Shown: positions 1 to 9,775, counted from the first letter of the stretch. The stretch is 64,000 bases of DNA from Pseudomonadota bacterium (GCA_021848465.1 JAJZUP010000002.1:124001-188000), one strand, 5' to 3'. The notes: generated by a model not told the origin, from the sequence alone. Numbers and translations are program-made.

Positions 1-1
1 G

Positions 2-1261
2 TGGTCGCGCATACGTACCGGGTTTGCATTGAACGAAGTGGACGAACAACTGGTTGCCCGCCACGAAAGATGGTACGCCAGCCACCCGATTTATGTGGCG
101 CAAATGACCGAGCGCGCGCAACGTTACCTGTATTACATCACCAGCGAAGTCGAACGCCGCGGCATGCCCGCGGAAATCGCACTGCTGCCAATGATTGAAA
201 GCGCCTTCAATCCAGGCGCCAATTCGATTGCTCGCGCCTCCGGCCTGTGGCAGTTCATTCCCTCCACCGGCAAGAAATTCGGCATGGAACAGAACTGGTG
301 GTACGACGGTCGCCGCGACATCGTCGGCGCCACCAACGGTGCGCTGGACTATTTGCAGAAGCTGCATGACCAGTTCGGCGACTGGCAATTGGCCCTGGCC
401 GCCTACAACTGGGGCGAAAATGCCGTCGCCCGAGCCCAGCTACGCAACCGCCAGCACCACAAGCCAACCGATTTCGCCCACCTGCGCCTGCCGCGCGAGA
501 CCCGTAATTACGTGCCCAAGCTGCTGGCCGTCAAGCATATCGTCGAAGACCCTGCGCGCTTCGGCCTGACTCTCGCGGCCATTCCCGACCAGCCGTATTT
601 TGCCGAGATCAAACCGTCGCGCCCGATGGATGTGAAAGTGGCGGCGCAACTGGCGGAAATCTCGATGGACGAGTTCCGCGCGCTGAATCCCGGCCATAAC
701 CGCCCGGTCATCCTGCAGGATACGGCCGATGTGCTGTTGCTGCCGGTGGACAAGGTTGCCGTATTCCAGAGCAATCTGGAAAAGTACGACCAACGCCTGG
801 TTTCATGGCGTGCATACCAGACCAAACGCGGCGAGCCGTTCGTGAAGGTGGCCGCGCATTTCGGGCTGTCGATGGCTGAACTGCGCAACGCCAACGGCCT
901 GTCGAAATTCGCCAGCGTCAGCAACGGCCAGACACTTCTGGTGCCAGCCAGCGACGATCCCCATACCGACGAGTTCACGCCGTTCAATATGCATGCCGGC
1001 GCGGTCGCAGAAATGTCCGGCGTGCTCTACAAGGTGCGCAAGGGCGATACGATTTCCGGAATTGCCAATCGCTTCCACGTCAGCCAGGCCAGCCTGATGC
1101 AGATGAACCATGGCAGCCGCCGCCTGCACATCGGCCAGACCTTCAACATCCTGGCCGGCAGCAGCATGCCGCACCATGTGGCCCATAAGCGCACCATCGT
1201 GCGCCAGGTTGTGGCCAAGCGCCGTGCCCCATCGCGCCTGACCAAGGTCGCGATGCGCTAA
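2..1261 (+). CDS. mltD: Membrane-bound lytic murein transglycosylase D, 5'-truncated by window edge
   Basis: Cuts the glycan strands of peptidoglycan to 1,6-anhydro-muropeptides in the periplasm. The frame is already open at the first base, and its first residues (WSRIRTGFAL) match the region that precedes the SLT domain in MltD, so the signal peptide and true start lie outside the window. A TTG at 29 is open but would cut the domain. The SLT domain holds the catalytic-Glu motif MIESAFNP followed by ASGLWQFIPSTG; it is followed by a degenerate LysM-like segment and a clear C-terminal LysM repeat (YKVRKGDTISGIANRF) for glycan binding. The C-terminal tail is very basic. It converges on the yej genes and ends 8 bases before the yejF stop. 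Confidence 0.93.
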   Translation, partial: WSRIRTGFALNEVDEQLVARHERWYASHPIYVAQMTERAQRYLYYITSEVERRGMPAEIALLPMIESAFNPGANSIARASGLWQFIPSTGKKFGMEQNWWYDGRRDIVGATNGALDYLQKLHDQFGDWQLALAAYNWGENAVARAQLRNRQHHKPTDFAHLRLPRETRNYVPKLLAVKHIVEDPARFGLTLAAIPDQPYFAEIKPSRPMDVKVAAQLAEISMDEFRALNPGHNRPVILQDTADVLLLPVDKVAVFQSNLEKYDQRLVSWRAYQTKRGEPFVKVAAHFGLSMAELRNANGLSKFASVSNGQTLLVPASDDPHTDEFTPFNMHAGAVAEMSGVLYKVRKGDTISGIANRFHVSQASLMQMNHGSRRLHIGQTFNILAGSSMPHHVAHKRTIVRQVVAKRRAPSRLTKVAMR

Positions 1262-1268
1262 CAGCCCG

Positions 1269-2870
1269 CTAAGCTCCGCGCGATCTGGCATACACACTGG
1301 ACAACAACTGGCGTGTGTATGCTTCGCGCGGGGCGGCAATCAGTTCGTCGGCATTACCCTGCTCCACAATCTTGCCGCCCTGCATCACCATGATGCGGTG
1401 CGACATCGCCGCGATCACCTCCAGATCATGGCTGATCAACAGATAACTCATGCCATGCCGGGCCTGCAGCCCGGCCAGCAACTCCAGCACCTGCTTCTGC
1501 ACTGAAGCATCCAGCGCGCTGGTGGGCTCGTCCAGCACCACCAGTTGCGGCGCCAGAATCAGGGCGCGCGCAATCGCAATGCGCTGGCGCTGCCCCCCTG
1601 AGAACTCATGCGGGTAACGCATCAGCACCTCGCCATCCAGCCCGACCTCCTGCAACGATTGGACAATGCGCCAGCGGCGCTCATCGGCGGAAATATCCGG
1701 TTGATGCAGGGCCAGCCCCTCTCCAACGATCTGCTCGATGGTCATGCGCGGCGACAGGCTGGCAAACGGGTCCTGGAACACCACCTGCATGCGTGCGCGC
1801 AAGGCTCGCAATCCGGCCGCCGGCATGCGCTGCAACGTTTGGCCGTCGAACACGCTTTCGCCCTGCACCACCGGCTGCAAGGCAAGCAGCGCCATAGCCA
1901 GCGTCGATTTGCCGGAGCCGGATTCGCCCACGATGCCCAGCGTCTCGCCGCGCTTCAATGCCAGGCTCGCCCCCGCCACCGCGGTGAACACATTCTTCCT
2001 GAACCAGCCTACCGGGTAGGAGAACTCGACGCGCATGTTTTCGGCGCGCAGCAAGTCCGGTGCAGCCTGGGCTTCCGGTGCAAGCGCCGCCACCATTTTT
2101 TTCGGGCGGCTGTCGAGCAGGCGCTGCGTATATTCATGCTGCGGCGCGGCAAATAATTGCGCGGTCTCCGCCAGCTCCACCAGTCTCCCGGCCTGCATCA
2201 CGCCGACGCGATCTGCAAAACTCTGCACCAGGTTCAAGTCATGGGTGATCAGCAAAACTGCCATGCCGTACTCGCGCTGCAACTCTTCGAGCAGCGCCAT
2301 GATCTGCACGCGGATGGTCACATCCAGCGCGGTCGTCGGCTCGTCGGCGATCAGCAATTTCGGCCGGCATGCCAGCGCCATCGCGATCATCGCGCGCTGG
2401 CGCTGCCCGCCCGAGAGTTCATGCGGATAACTGCCGAAGCGCCGTTCCGGCTCCGGTATGCCGGTGCGCGCCAGCAACGCAATCGCGCGTTCGCGCGCAG
2501 CGGCATACGCGATGCCCTCATGGAGCTCCAGCACCTCGGTGATCTGCTCGCCAATACGCAGCAACGGATTCAAAGCCGTCATCGGCTCCTGGAAGATCAT
2601 CGCAATATCCTTGCCGCGAATACCACGCAAGCGGCGCTCGCTGGCCTGCACCAGATTCTCGCCCGCAAACCATATTTCACCAGCCGCGCGCGCCTGCACC
2701 AGACGCAGGACCGACATTGCCGTCACGCTCTTGCCCGAGCCGGATTCGCCGACCAGCGCAAATTTTTCGCCCGTCGCAATATTGAATGAAACCTCATCGA
2801 CCGCACATACTGCGCTGGTATCCGCACCAAAACTCACACAGAGATTGCGCACCTCAAGCAACTGCCTCAT
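1269..2870 (-). CDS. yejF: Peptide/microcin C ABC importer, fused double ATPase subunit YejF
   Basis: Powers uptake of oligopeptides (microcin C-type substrates in Escherichia coli). The 533 residues contain two complete nucleotide-binding domains in tandem. Each has a Walker A GESGSGKS (the first at about residues 41-48), a signature (LSGGQRQR, then FSGGQRQR) and a Walker B ending in DEP. The length agrees with YejF rather than with the separate OppD/OppF subunits. It is the last gene of the minus-strand operon yejA-yejB-yejE-yejF and overlaps the yejE stop by 4 bases, which suggests translational coupling. The substrate is inferred from family only. Confidence 0.92.
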   Translation of the reverse strand: MRQLLEVRNLCVSFGADTSAVCAVDEVSFNIATGEKFALVGESGSGKSVTAMSVLRLVQARAAGEIWFAGENLVQASERRLRGIRGKDIAMIFQEPMTALNPLLRIGEQITEVLELHEGIAYAAARERAIALLARTGIPEPERRFGSYPHELSGGQRQRAMIAMALACRPKLLIADEPTTALDVTIRVQIMALLEELQREYGMAVLLITHDLNLVQSFADRVGVMQAGRLVELAETAQLFAAPQHEYTQRLLDSRPKKMVAALAPEAQAAPDLLRAENMRVEFSYPVGWFRKNVFTAVAGASLALKRGETLGIVGESGSGKSTLAMALLALQPVVQGESVFDGQTLQRMPAAGLRALRARMQVVFQDPFASLSPRMTIEQIVGEGLALHQPDISADERRWRIVQSLQEVGLDGEVLMRYPHEFSGGQRQRIAIARALILAPQLVVLDEPTSALDASVQKQVLELLAGLQARHGMSYLLISHDLEVIAAMSHRIMVMQGGKIVEQGNADELIAAPREAYTRQLLSSVYARSRGA

Positions 2871-4000
2871 TTGCGACTCCCCGCCTTGCGCGTATCAAAC
2901 GCATCGCGCAATGCTTCGCCGATAAATACCAGCAGCAGCAGCGTGACAAACAGCACGCAGAACGCGGTCAGCCCGATCCACCAGGCATCGAGGTTGTCCT
3001 TGCCCTGCGCCAGCAGCTCGCCCAGGCTGGGTGTGGACGGCGGCACGCCCAGCCCGAGGAAATCCAGGCTGGTCAATGCCGTGATCGCAACGCTCATGCG
3101 GAACGGCAGGAAGGTGATCACCGGGGTCAGGCTGTTGGGCAGGATATGGCGCCACATGATCTGGCGGTTGCCCAAGCCCAGTGCGCGCGCCGCGCGCACG
3201 TAGTCGAGCTGGCGGTTGCGCAGGAATTCGGCGCGCACATAATCGGCCAGCCCCAGCCAGCCAAACAAGGAGAGCAGGATCAGCAGCAGCGTGATGCTGG
3301 GCTGGAAAATGGAAGCGAAGATCAGCAGCAGATACAGCTCCGGCAGCGAGCCCCATATCTCGCTGAACCGTTGCAGGTACAAGTCGACGCGCCCGCCAAA
3401 ATAGCCCTGCACCGCCCCCGCCAGTATGCCCAGCACCACGCCGATGATAGTCAGCGCCATGCCGAACAGCACCGACACGCGAAAACCGTACAGCGCACGC
3501 GCCAGCACATCGCGCCCGCGATCATCCGTCCCCAGCCAGTTCTGCGCATTCGGCGGCGCCGGATTCGGCAATTGAGAAAAATAATTCAGGGTGTCGTAGC
3601 GATACGTGTTCAAAGGATAGATGGCCCAGTTGCCGGGCTGCGCAAGCTGTTGCCGGATGAACGGATCGAGAAAGTCTGCCGGGGTCGGGAAATCGCCGCC
3701 GAACGTGGTCTCGGGATAATCGTGCAGCAAGGGAAAGTAGTTTTCGCCGTGATAATGGACAATCAGCGGCCGGTCATTGGAGATCACCTCGGCGAACAGG
3801 CTGACGACAAACAGGAAGGAAAACACCAGCAAGCTGAGATAGCCCAGCCGATGCTGGCGAAACCGCCGCCAGCGTTGCTGGTTGGGAGATAGTGATGCCT
3901 GATCTTTATAGGAGCCAGCTTGCTGGCGCATGCCGCCCTGCGTATCACGCTGACCATTCGCGGCTGAAGCCGCTCCCACTGGCTTTGCAATCTCGCTCAC
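2867..4000 (-). CDS. yejE: Peptide ABC importer permease YejE with repeat-encoded N-terminal insertion
   Basis: Inner-membrane permease of the Yej peptide importer. The body is typical: one N-terminal membrane segment, a long periplasmic loop, then the BPD_transp_1 domain with the EAA-type loop (RAARALGLGNRQIMWRHILP) that contacts the ATPase. The native cytoplasmic N-terminus in this family begins close to a SPxNQxRWxRF motif, here LSPNQQRWRRF at about residue 37. The roughly 30 residues before it are encoded by two inverted REP-like hairpins that sit in frame after the initial MSEIA. The start at 4000 overlaps the yejB stop by 4 bases. An internal start after the insertion is possible but would break this coupling. 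Confidence 0.9.
   Translation of the reverse strand: MSEIAKPVGAASAANGQRDTQGGMRQQAGSYKDQASLSPNQQRWRRFRQHRLGYLSLLVFSFLFVVSLFAEVISNDRPLIVHYHGENYFPLLHDYPETTFGGDFPTPADFLDPFIRQQLAQPGNWAIYPLNTYRYDTLNYFSQLPNPAPPNAQNWLGTDDRGRDVLARALYGFRVSVLFGMALTIIGVVLGILAGAVQGYFGGRVDLYLQRFSEIWGSLPELYLLLIFASIFQPSITLLLILLSLFGWLGLADYVRAEFLRNRQLDYVRAARALGLGNRQIMWRHILPNSLTPVITFLPFRMSVAITALTSLDFLGLGVPPSTPSLGELLAQGKDNLDAWWIGLTAFCVLFVTLLLLVFIGEALRDAFDTRKAGSRK
3907..3980. repeat. Inverted pair of REP-like palindromes (REPIN/BIME) inside yejE
   Basis: Two hairpins face each other. One contains GGAGCCAGCTTGCTGGCGC (stem GCCAGC/GCTGGC). The other contains CGCGGCTGAAGCCGCTCCCA (stem GCGGCT/AGCCGC). Both have the form 'GGAGC + hairpin' known from RAYT-associated REP sequences of Pseudomonas and relatives. 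Together they lie in frame within the yejE coding sequence and account for its aberrant N-terminal peptide. No RAYT transposase is present in the window. Confidence 0.75.
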
Positions 4001-5052
4001 GACGCCACTCCCTCAAACTTCACACGCGGGTCGGCCAGCACATAGCTGATGTCGGAAATCAATTTGGCGAACAGGCCGGCGATCGTGAAGATGAACAGGG
4101 TGCCCATGACGACCGGGTAATCGCGCTGCATGATGGCGTTGTAGGACAGCAGGCCCAGCCCATCCAGCGAGAACAGCGTCTCGATCAACAGGCTGCCGGT
4201 AAAGAATGCACCGATGAACGCCGCCGGAAAACCGGTCAGCAACGGCAGCAACGCATTGCGGAATACATGGCGGTACAACACCGCGCGCTCCGGCAGGCCC
4301 TTGGCGCGCGCCGTCAGCACATACTGCTTGCGGATCTCCTCGATGAACGTGTTCTTGGTCAGCATGGTGATCACGGCAAAGCTGCCCACTACCTCGGCCA
4401 GCACCGGCAAGGTGATGTGCCACAGGTAGTCGGTGACTTTGCCCCACACGGTCAATTGCGCCCAGTTGTCCGAGGTCAGTCCGCGCAACGGGAACCACTG
4501 CAGGAAGCTGCCGCCGCCGAACAGCACCAGCAACACCACGCCCAGCACAAAGCTCGGCACTGCGTAGCCGCTCAGGATCATCAGGCTGGTCGCCGTGTCG
4601 AAACGCGAACCGTCGCGCACCGCCTTGGCGATGCCGAGCGGGATCGACACCAGGTAGACAATCAGCAGGGTCCAAATCCCGAGCGAAATCGACACTGGCA
4701 TTTTTTCATTGATCAGCGCCCAGACCGATTTCTGGTGGAAGAAACTGGTGCCCAGATCCAGCGTCGCAAATCCTTTCAGCATGATCCAGAAGCGCTCCGG
4801 GGCGGGCTTGTCAAAGCCGTACATGGCCTTGATCTCGGCCAGGCGCTCCGCGTCTATCCCCTGTTGCCCGCGGTAGAGGGCCTGCTGGCTTCCCCCGGCT
4901 TCGCCGCCGCCCACGCCCTTGCCGCGCATCAGGCTCACCATCTGCTCCACCGGCCCGCCCGGCACGAACTGGATCACCGCGAAGGTGAGGAACAGCACGC
5001 CCAGCAAAGTGGGGATCATCAGCAGCAAGCGTTTGGCGATATAGCGAGTCAT
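3997..5052 (-). CDS. yejB: Peptide ABC importer permease YejB
   Basis: First permease subunit of the Yej oligopeptide importer. The N-terminus MTRYIAKRLLLMIPTLLGV is the conserved first membrane helix of DppB/OppB-type permeases. The YejB-specific insertion between helices 1 and 2 is present (residues about 35-90, with a Gly-rich stretch GGGEAGGS). The C-terminal half carries the EAA loop around LTARAKGLPERAVLYRHVF. The length of 351 is normal. It is followed by yejE with a 4-base overlap and preceded by yejA with a gap of about 20 bases. Confidence 0.93.
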   Translation of the reverse strand: MTRYIAKRLLLMIPTLLGVLFLTFAVIQFVPGGPVEQMVSLMRGKGVGGGEAGGSQQALYRGQQGIDAERLAEIKAMYGFDKPAPERFWIMLKGFATLDLGTSFFHQKSVWALINEKMPVSISLGIWTLLIVYLVSIPLGIAKAVRDGSRFDTATSLMILSGYAVPSFVLGVVLLVLFGGGSFLQWFPLRGLTSDNWAQLTVWGKVTDYLWHITLPVLAEVVGSFAVITMLTKNTFIEEIRKQYVLTARAKGLPERAVLYRHVFRNALLPLLTGFPAAFIGAFFTGSLLIETLFSLDGLGLLSYNAIMQRDYPVVMGTLFIFTIAGLFAKLISDISYVLADPRVKFEGVAS

Positions 5053-5071
5053 TCTTGCATCCTCTCAAGCT

Positions 5072-6901
5072 TCATCGGCCCGCTCCCTGTGCTTCTGGCT
5101 TCATCCACCAGGTTTTCACCGCCCACTCCTCAATACTGTAGAAGCGCGGCAACACCTCCGGCTGCACCAGCGTGCGCCGGTACGACACGCGATGGCTGTT
5201 GCTGTGGAAGTGCGGCACCATGTAATAGCCCAAGCGCAACACGCGGTCGAGCACGCGCACCAGCGTAACGAGGTCGGCGCGGTTCTCGGCCTGCACGATG
5301 CGTGAAATCAACTCGTCCACCACCGGATCGGCAATCCCCATGACATTGTTGGAGCCGGGTTGGTCGCGGCTGGCGGAACCGAAATAGTCGAACAGCTCAT
5401 TGCCCGGACTCTGCGAGCCCCCCATCATGCCCCAGACCATGTCGTAGTCGAAGTTTTCTTCCTTGCGCTGCGCCAGCGCCGGATCGTAAACGCGGTAATC
5501 AAGCTGGATGCCGAGTTTCTCCAGGTTACGCGCATAGGCGGCGGTGACGCGCTCCTCAAAACGCTCATGCAGCATCATCTCCATGCGGAACGGCTCGCCC
5601 TTGGCATTGCGCAACGCCCCGTCGCGATAGGTCCAGCCGGCCTGGGCCAACAGCTCGCGCGCCTGGCGCAGATTGTCGCGCAACGAGTGCGGCGGCTCGG
5701 TCGTGGGGGGCGGCGAAATTTCATCGAACACCTCCGCGGGCAAGCGGCTGCCAAACCGGGCCTTCAATTCATCCAGCACCTTCAGTTCACGCGCATCCGG
5801 ACGCCCGCTTGCGGCCATCTCGGTATTGCTGAAATAACTCGGGCTGCGCTTGTACTGGTTGAAAAAAAGTTGCCGGTTCATCCATTCAAAGTCCATTGCC
5901 AGCCAGAGCGCCTTGCGCACCCGCTTGTCCTGGAACAGGGGGCGGCGCAGGTTCATCGAAAACCCCTGCCAGCCCGCGCCGTTCTCATGCGGGAACAATT
6001 TCTTGATCAGCTCCCCCTGCTCCCAGCGTTTGCCCTGATGGCTGCGCGCCCAGTTCTTCGATGAGTTTTCCTGGATAAAGTCGATCTCGCCGGCCTTCAG
6101 CCCCTCCATGCGCGCCAGCGTATCGCGATAGTAACGGTAGGTAATGCGTTCGAAATTGAACATGCCGCGCCGGGTCGGATGGTTGTTGCCCCAGTATGCC
6201 GGGTTGCGCTTGTAGGTGATGCGCTTGCCCAGGTCATACGACTCCACTATATAAGGGCCGCTCGCCAGCGGAGCATCGAGGATCACCTTGTCGAACGGCT
6301 TGCCATCGCCCCATTTATGCGAAAACACCGGCAACTGGCAGATGATCAGCTTCAGTTCATGGTTCTTGCGCCGGAAATCGGCGCGTACTGTGTAGGGATC
6401 CAGCACCACCATCTGCTTTACATCGCTCCAGTAGCGGCGGTACAGCGGCGCGGCATGCTTGCTCATCAACTGATCAAAGGAGTATTTGACATCCTCGGCC
6501 AGCACCGGGTCGCCGTTGGAAAAGCGCGCAGCGCGGTTGAGCCGGAACGTCACCGACAATCCGTCCCGTGCCACATCGATCTCTTTTGCCAGCAGGCCGT
6601 ACACCGTGTCCGACTCGTCCCAGGAGGGCACTGCCAGGGTTTCGAATACCAGCAACTGCAAGCCCTCTGCCGCCGCCCCCTTGAGGATGAACGGATTCAG
6701 CTTTTCGAAGCTGCCGATGCTCGATGTACGCAACTCGCCGCCCTGCGGCGCTTGCGGATTCACATAATCGAAGTGCTGGAAACCGGCTGGATACTTGGGC
6801 GTCCCGTTCAGCGCAATCGCATAAGCTGCCCACACCCCATCAGAAGCCAGGCAGCCCAACAAGCCGGACAAAACCAGGAAAAAACGCAATGACCATTTCA
6901 T
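5072..6901 (-). CDS. yejA: Periplasmic peptide-binding protein YejA
   Basis: Substrate-binding subunit (SBP_bac_5 family) that captures peptides in the periplasm for YejB/E/F. The 609-residue product starts with a Sec signal peptide (hydrophobic stretch FFLVLSGLLGCLA, likely cleaved after VWA near residue 26). It has the cluster C motifs of peptide-binding proteins, for example LNRAARFSNGDPVLAEDVKYS and VRKALWLAMDFEWMNRQLF. It is the first gene of the operon and is divergent from flagellin, with about 200 bases between them that hold both promoters. Confidence 0.92.
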   Translation of the reverse strand: MKWSLRFFLVLSGLLGCLASDGVWAAYAIALNGTPKYPAGFQHFDYVNPQAPQGGELRTSSIGSFEKLNPFILKGAAAEGLQLLVFETLAVPSWDESDTVYGLLAKEIDVARDGLSVTFRLNRAARFSNGDPVLAEDVKYSFDQLMSKHAAPLYRRYWSDVKQMVVLDPYTVRADFRRKNHELKLIICQLPVFSHKWGDGKPFDKVILDAPLASGPYIVESYDLGKRITYKRNPAYWGNNHPTRRGMFNFERITYRYYRDTLARMEGLKAGEIDFIQENSSKNWARSHQGKRWEQGELIKKLFPHENGAGWQGFSMNLRRPLFQDKRVRKALWLAMDFEWMNRQLFFNQYKRSPSYFSNTEMAASGRPDARELKVLDELKARFGSRLPAEVFDEISPPPTTEPPHSLRDNLRQARELLAQAGWTYRDGALRNAKGEPFRMEMMLHERFEERVTAAYARNLEKLGIQLDYRVYDPALAQRKEENFDYDMVWGMMGGSQSPGNELFDYFGSASRDQPGSNNVMGIADPVVDELISRIVQAENRADLVTLVRVLDRVLRLGYYMVPHFHSNSHRVSYRRTLVQPEVLPRFYSIEEWAVKTWWMKPEAQGAGR

Positions 6902-6979
6902 GGCGGCGAAGTGTAGCGGAATGCCCGGAGCGCGTCATGCCGCTTCACCGCGAATTTGATATTTTTTTCACACTCCCCC

Positions 6980-7006
6980 TCAAGTTCCCCGCCGGCGTTC
7001 CGATAA
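6980..7006 (+). promoter_or_regulatory. Sigma-28 (FliA) promoter for flagellin
   Basis: TCAA, a 15-base spacer and TCCGATAA closely fit the flagellar class 3 consensus TAAA-N15-GCCGATAA. It lies about 97 bases upstream of the flagellin start, on the correct strand. Confidence 0.8.
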
Positions 7007-7103
7007 GCAATTTAACCGAGGTGAATATGGCTGGTTAAAAGCATAACCGAAGTGGACGGCCAACCAGGCCGGAAATGCAAATTGAGTCATAAGGAGAATT
7101 AAA

Positions 7104-7916
7104 ATGCCCTCATTCATCAATACCAACCTCGCATCCCTGAATGCACAGCGCAACCTGAACACATCCCAGAGCGCGCTGCACACTTCCCTGCAACGCCTGT
7201 CTTCCGGCTTGCGTGTGAACAGTGCCAAGGACGATGCGGCAGGTATGGCCATCGCTTCGCGTATGGAAAGCCAGATCCGAGGCCTGAACCAGTCCGTGCG
7301 CAACGCCAGCGACGGCATCTCGCTCGCCCAGACGGCTGAAGGCGCACTCGGCGCGATCCAGAACAACATGGCCCGTATGCGTGAACTGGCGGTCCAGGCT
7401 GCCAACGCGACGTCCAATGCCGACGTGGGCTCGATCAATTCGGAATTCACCCAGTTGAATGCGGAAAACACCCGCATCATCGCCGGCACCAAGTTCAACA
7501 ACATTGCACTGCTGTCCGAGCCGGTGAACCAGGTATTCCAGATCGGCGCGAACAGCGAAGCCGGCGTGGATACCCTGACGGTTTCGACCGCTGCGGCAAT
7601 AGCCCCGACCTCGACCACCCTGGGCGAGTCCTCGCAAAGCGCGCAGGCCGAGATCCAGAAGCTGGATGCGGATATTGCCAACGTGGCTTCGGCTCGTGCG
7701 ACCTACGGTGCGGTGCAATCGCGCTTCGAGTCGGTGATTTCGAACCTGCAGATCGCCTCGGAAAACCAGACTGCAGCGCGCAGCCGGATCATGGATACCG
7801 ACTACGCTGCCGAAACCGCCTCGCTCACCCGTGCGCAGATCTTGCAACAAGCGGGTACGGCGATGCTGGCCCAGGCCAACCAGTCGCCCAACACCGTCCT
7901 GACGCTGTTGCGTTAA
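7104..7916 (+). CDS. fliC: Short flagellin
   Basis: Flagellar filament subunit. The N-terminal D0/D1 coiled region (SFINTNLASLNAQRNL, then SSGLRVNSAKDDAAGMAIA) and the C-terminal D1/D0 region (SRIMDTDYAAETASLTRAQI, ending NTVLTLLR) are both well conserved. The 270-residue length leaves only a minimal variable part between them, so outer domains D2/D3 are essentially absent. Start chosen at 7104 because AAGGAG lies 7 bases upstream. It is preceded by a sigma-28 promoter and followed by a strong terminator, so it is a monocistronic unit. No flaG, fliD or fliS gene is adjacent. Confidence 0.95.
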   Translation: MPSFINTNLASLNAQRNLNTSQSALHTSLQRLSSGLRVNSAKDDAAGMAIASRMESQIRGLNQSVRNASDGISLAQTAEGALGAIQNNMARMRELAVQAANATSNADVGSINSEFTQLNAENTRIIAGTKFNNIALLSEPVNQVFQIGANSEAGVDTLTVSTAAAIAPTSTTLGESSQSAQAEIQKLDADIANVASARATYGAVQSRFESVISNLQIASENQTAARSRIMDTDYAAETASLTRAQILQQAGTAMLAQANQSPNTVLTLLR

Positions 7917-7932
7917 GATCGGAACGGCCAGT

Positions 7933-7970
7933 AAAAACCGCGCGCAGCGCAAGCTGCACGCGGTTTTTTT
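7933..7970 (+). terminator. Rho-independent terminator of flagellin
   Basis: A long GC-rich stem (ACCGCG-C-GCAGC pairing with GCTGC-A-CGCGGT around a GCAA loop) is followed directly by a run of seven T. It lies 16 bases after the flagellin stop. Confidence 0.9.
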
Positions 7971-7981
7971 GCGTCGGCCGT

Positions 7982-9754
7982 TCAGTTGGCCGGCGGCGCT
8001 ACCTTGGTCACTTCTTCCAGCGTGGTCACCCCGGCAGCGACTTTCAGGGCACCGGAAATGCGCAACGGTTTCATTCCTTCGCGCACCGCCTGCTCACGCA
8101 GCCGGGCCAGGTCGGTATCCGCAGTAACCAGCTTGCGCATGCCGGGCGACATCAACATCAGCTCATATATCCCGACACGTCCGCTGAAGCCGGTCATGCG
8201 GCACTCCAGGCAGCCCTCCGCGGCATACAGTTGCGCCGGGGCGGCGGCCTTCCAGGGCGCTACCAGGTGCCCCCACAACTCGTGATCGATATCGCGCATC
8301 GCATGCGGCTGCTTGCAATGCGGACAGAGGATGCGCACCAGCCGCTGCGCCATGATGCCCAGCACGGTGGCACTGATCATGTAAGGCGGCACCCCCAGCT
8401 CCAGCAGGCGCGTCACCGCGGAAGGCGCATCGTTGGTATGCAGGGTCGAAAACACCAGATGTCCGGTCAGGGCGGACTGGATCGCCATCTCGGCAGTTTC
8501 CAGGTCGCGTATCTCCCCGACCATGATGATGTCGGGATCCTGACGCATCAGTGCGCGTACCCCGTCGGCAAACCCGAGGTCGATACCGTGCTGCACCTGC
8601 ATCTGGTTGAAGCTCGGCTCAATCATTTCGATCGGGTCTTCGATCGTGCAGACATTGACCTCCGGGGTGGCCAGATGCTTCAAGGTTGAGTACAGCGTGG
8701 TCGTCTTGCCCGAACCAGTAGGGCCGGTGACCAGGATGATGCCGTTCGGGCTGCCAGTCATCTGCTGCCAGCGCGCGGCATCCTCGTCGGAAAACCCGAG
8801 CTCGGAAAAGTCGCGCACCAGCACCTCGGGGTCGAAAATCCGCATCACCAGCTTTTCGCCGAATGCGGTCGGCAGCGTGGACAGGCGCAGCTCAACTTCC
8901 TGGCCGTCCGCCGTGCGCGTCTTGATGCGGCCGTCCTGGGGGCGGCGCTTCTCCATCACATCCATGCGCCCCAGCAGCTTGATGCGGCTGGTCATCGCGT
9001 TGATGACCGACATCGGCAACTGGTGCACCTGATGCAGCACGCCGTCGATGCGGAAGCGGATGATGCCGAAATCGCGGCGCGGCTCGATATGGATATCCGA
9101 AGCGCGCTGGTCAAATGCGTACTGCCACAGCCAATCGACGATATGCACGATATGCTGGTCGTTGGCGTCGAAGCTGGCTTTGTTCTTGCCCAGCTCAACC
9201 AGTTGCTCGAACGAGGCCCCGCCCGATGTGCCGCTATCGGCACGGGTGGCGCTCTTGACGGATTTTGCCAGGTTGTAGAATTCGGCCAGGTAGCGGTTGA
9301 TGTCCAGCGGCGAAGCCAGCACCCGCCGCACCTCCTTGCGCGAAATATGCTTGAGCACCTTTTCCCACTCGCGCAGGTAAGGTTCGGCGGTCGCCACCAC
9401 CACCTCGGTCTGGGTCAGTTGCAGCGGCAGGATGCTGAAGCGACCGGCATAATCGTTCGACATCAGGTCGGTCACGCTGGAGAAGTCGATTTTGAGCGGA
9501 TCGATATGCATGTATTCCAGTCCCACCCGCTGGGCCAGCCAGGCAGTAAGTGTTTCCAGCGTCAGGATGCGATTGGGCGGCTGCGCCGAACGGTATGCCT
9601 TGTCGGCGATGCTGACCAGCGGATGCTGCTCACCGCGATGCAGCTTGCGTTCCGCAATCAGCACGTCCGCTTCCGCGCGCGCCAGCATGCCGTCCTCCAC
9701 CAGCCAATTCAGTACTTCTGCCAATTGCAGCTTGTGTTCAACCTGGTTGCTCAT
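7982..9754 (-). CDS. Type II secretion/type IV pilus assembly ATPase, GspE/PilB family
   Basis: Hexameric cytoplasmic ATPase that drives pseudopilus or pilus assembly. The 590 residues contain an N-terminal T2SSE_N (MshE-like) domain to about residue 165. The ATPase core follows: Walker A GPTGSGKT at 344-351, Asp box, Walker B LMRQDPDIIMVGEIRD and His box HLVFSTLHTNDA. The zinc-binding tetracysteine is present (CPHC and CLEC), then GRVGIYELMLM. No other pilus or secretion genes are adjacent, so it is an orphan ATPase here and GspE versus PilB cannot be settled. A weak RBS (AGGGAGG) precedes the ATG at 9754. Confidence 0.88.
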   Translation of the reverse strand: MSNQVEHKLQLAEVLNWLVEDGMLARAEADVLIAERKLHRGEQHPLVSIADKAYRSAQPPNRILTLETLTAWLAQRVGLEYMHIDPLKIDFSSVTDLMSNDYAGRFSILPLQLTQTEVVVATAEPYLREWEKVLKHISRKEVRRVLASPLDINRYLAEFYNLAKSVKSATRADSGTSGGASFEQLVELGKNKASFDANDQHIVHIVDWLWQYAFDQRASDIHIEPRRDFGIIRFRIDGVLHQVHQLPMSVINAMTSRIKLLGRMDVMEKRRPQDGRIKTRTADGQEVELRLSTLPTAFGEKLVMRIFDPEVLVRDFSELGFSDEDAARWQQMTGSPNGIILVTGPTGSGKTTTLYSTLKHLATPEVNVCTIEDPIEMIEPSFNQMQVQHGIDLGFADGVRALMRQDPDIIMVGEIRDLETAEMAIQSALTGHLVFSTLHTNDAPSAVTRLLELGVPPYMISATVLGIMAQRLVRILCPHCKQPHAMRDIDHELWGHLVAPWKAAAPAQLYAAEGCLECRMTGFSGRVGIYELMLMSPGMRKLVTADTDLARLREQAVREGMKPLRISGALKVAAGVTTLEEVTKVAPPAN

Positions 9755-9775
9755 ATCCCTCCCTGCTCCGGTCTT

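Noticed and set aside
3892-5268. Plus-strand open frame of about 458 codons opposite yejE/yejB
   Set aside because: Shadow frame, Gln/His/Arg-rich, no domain; the minus-strand permeases are certain.
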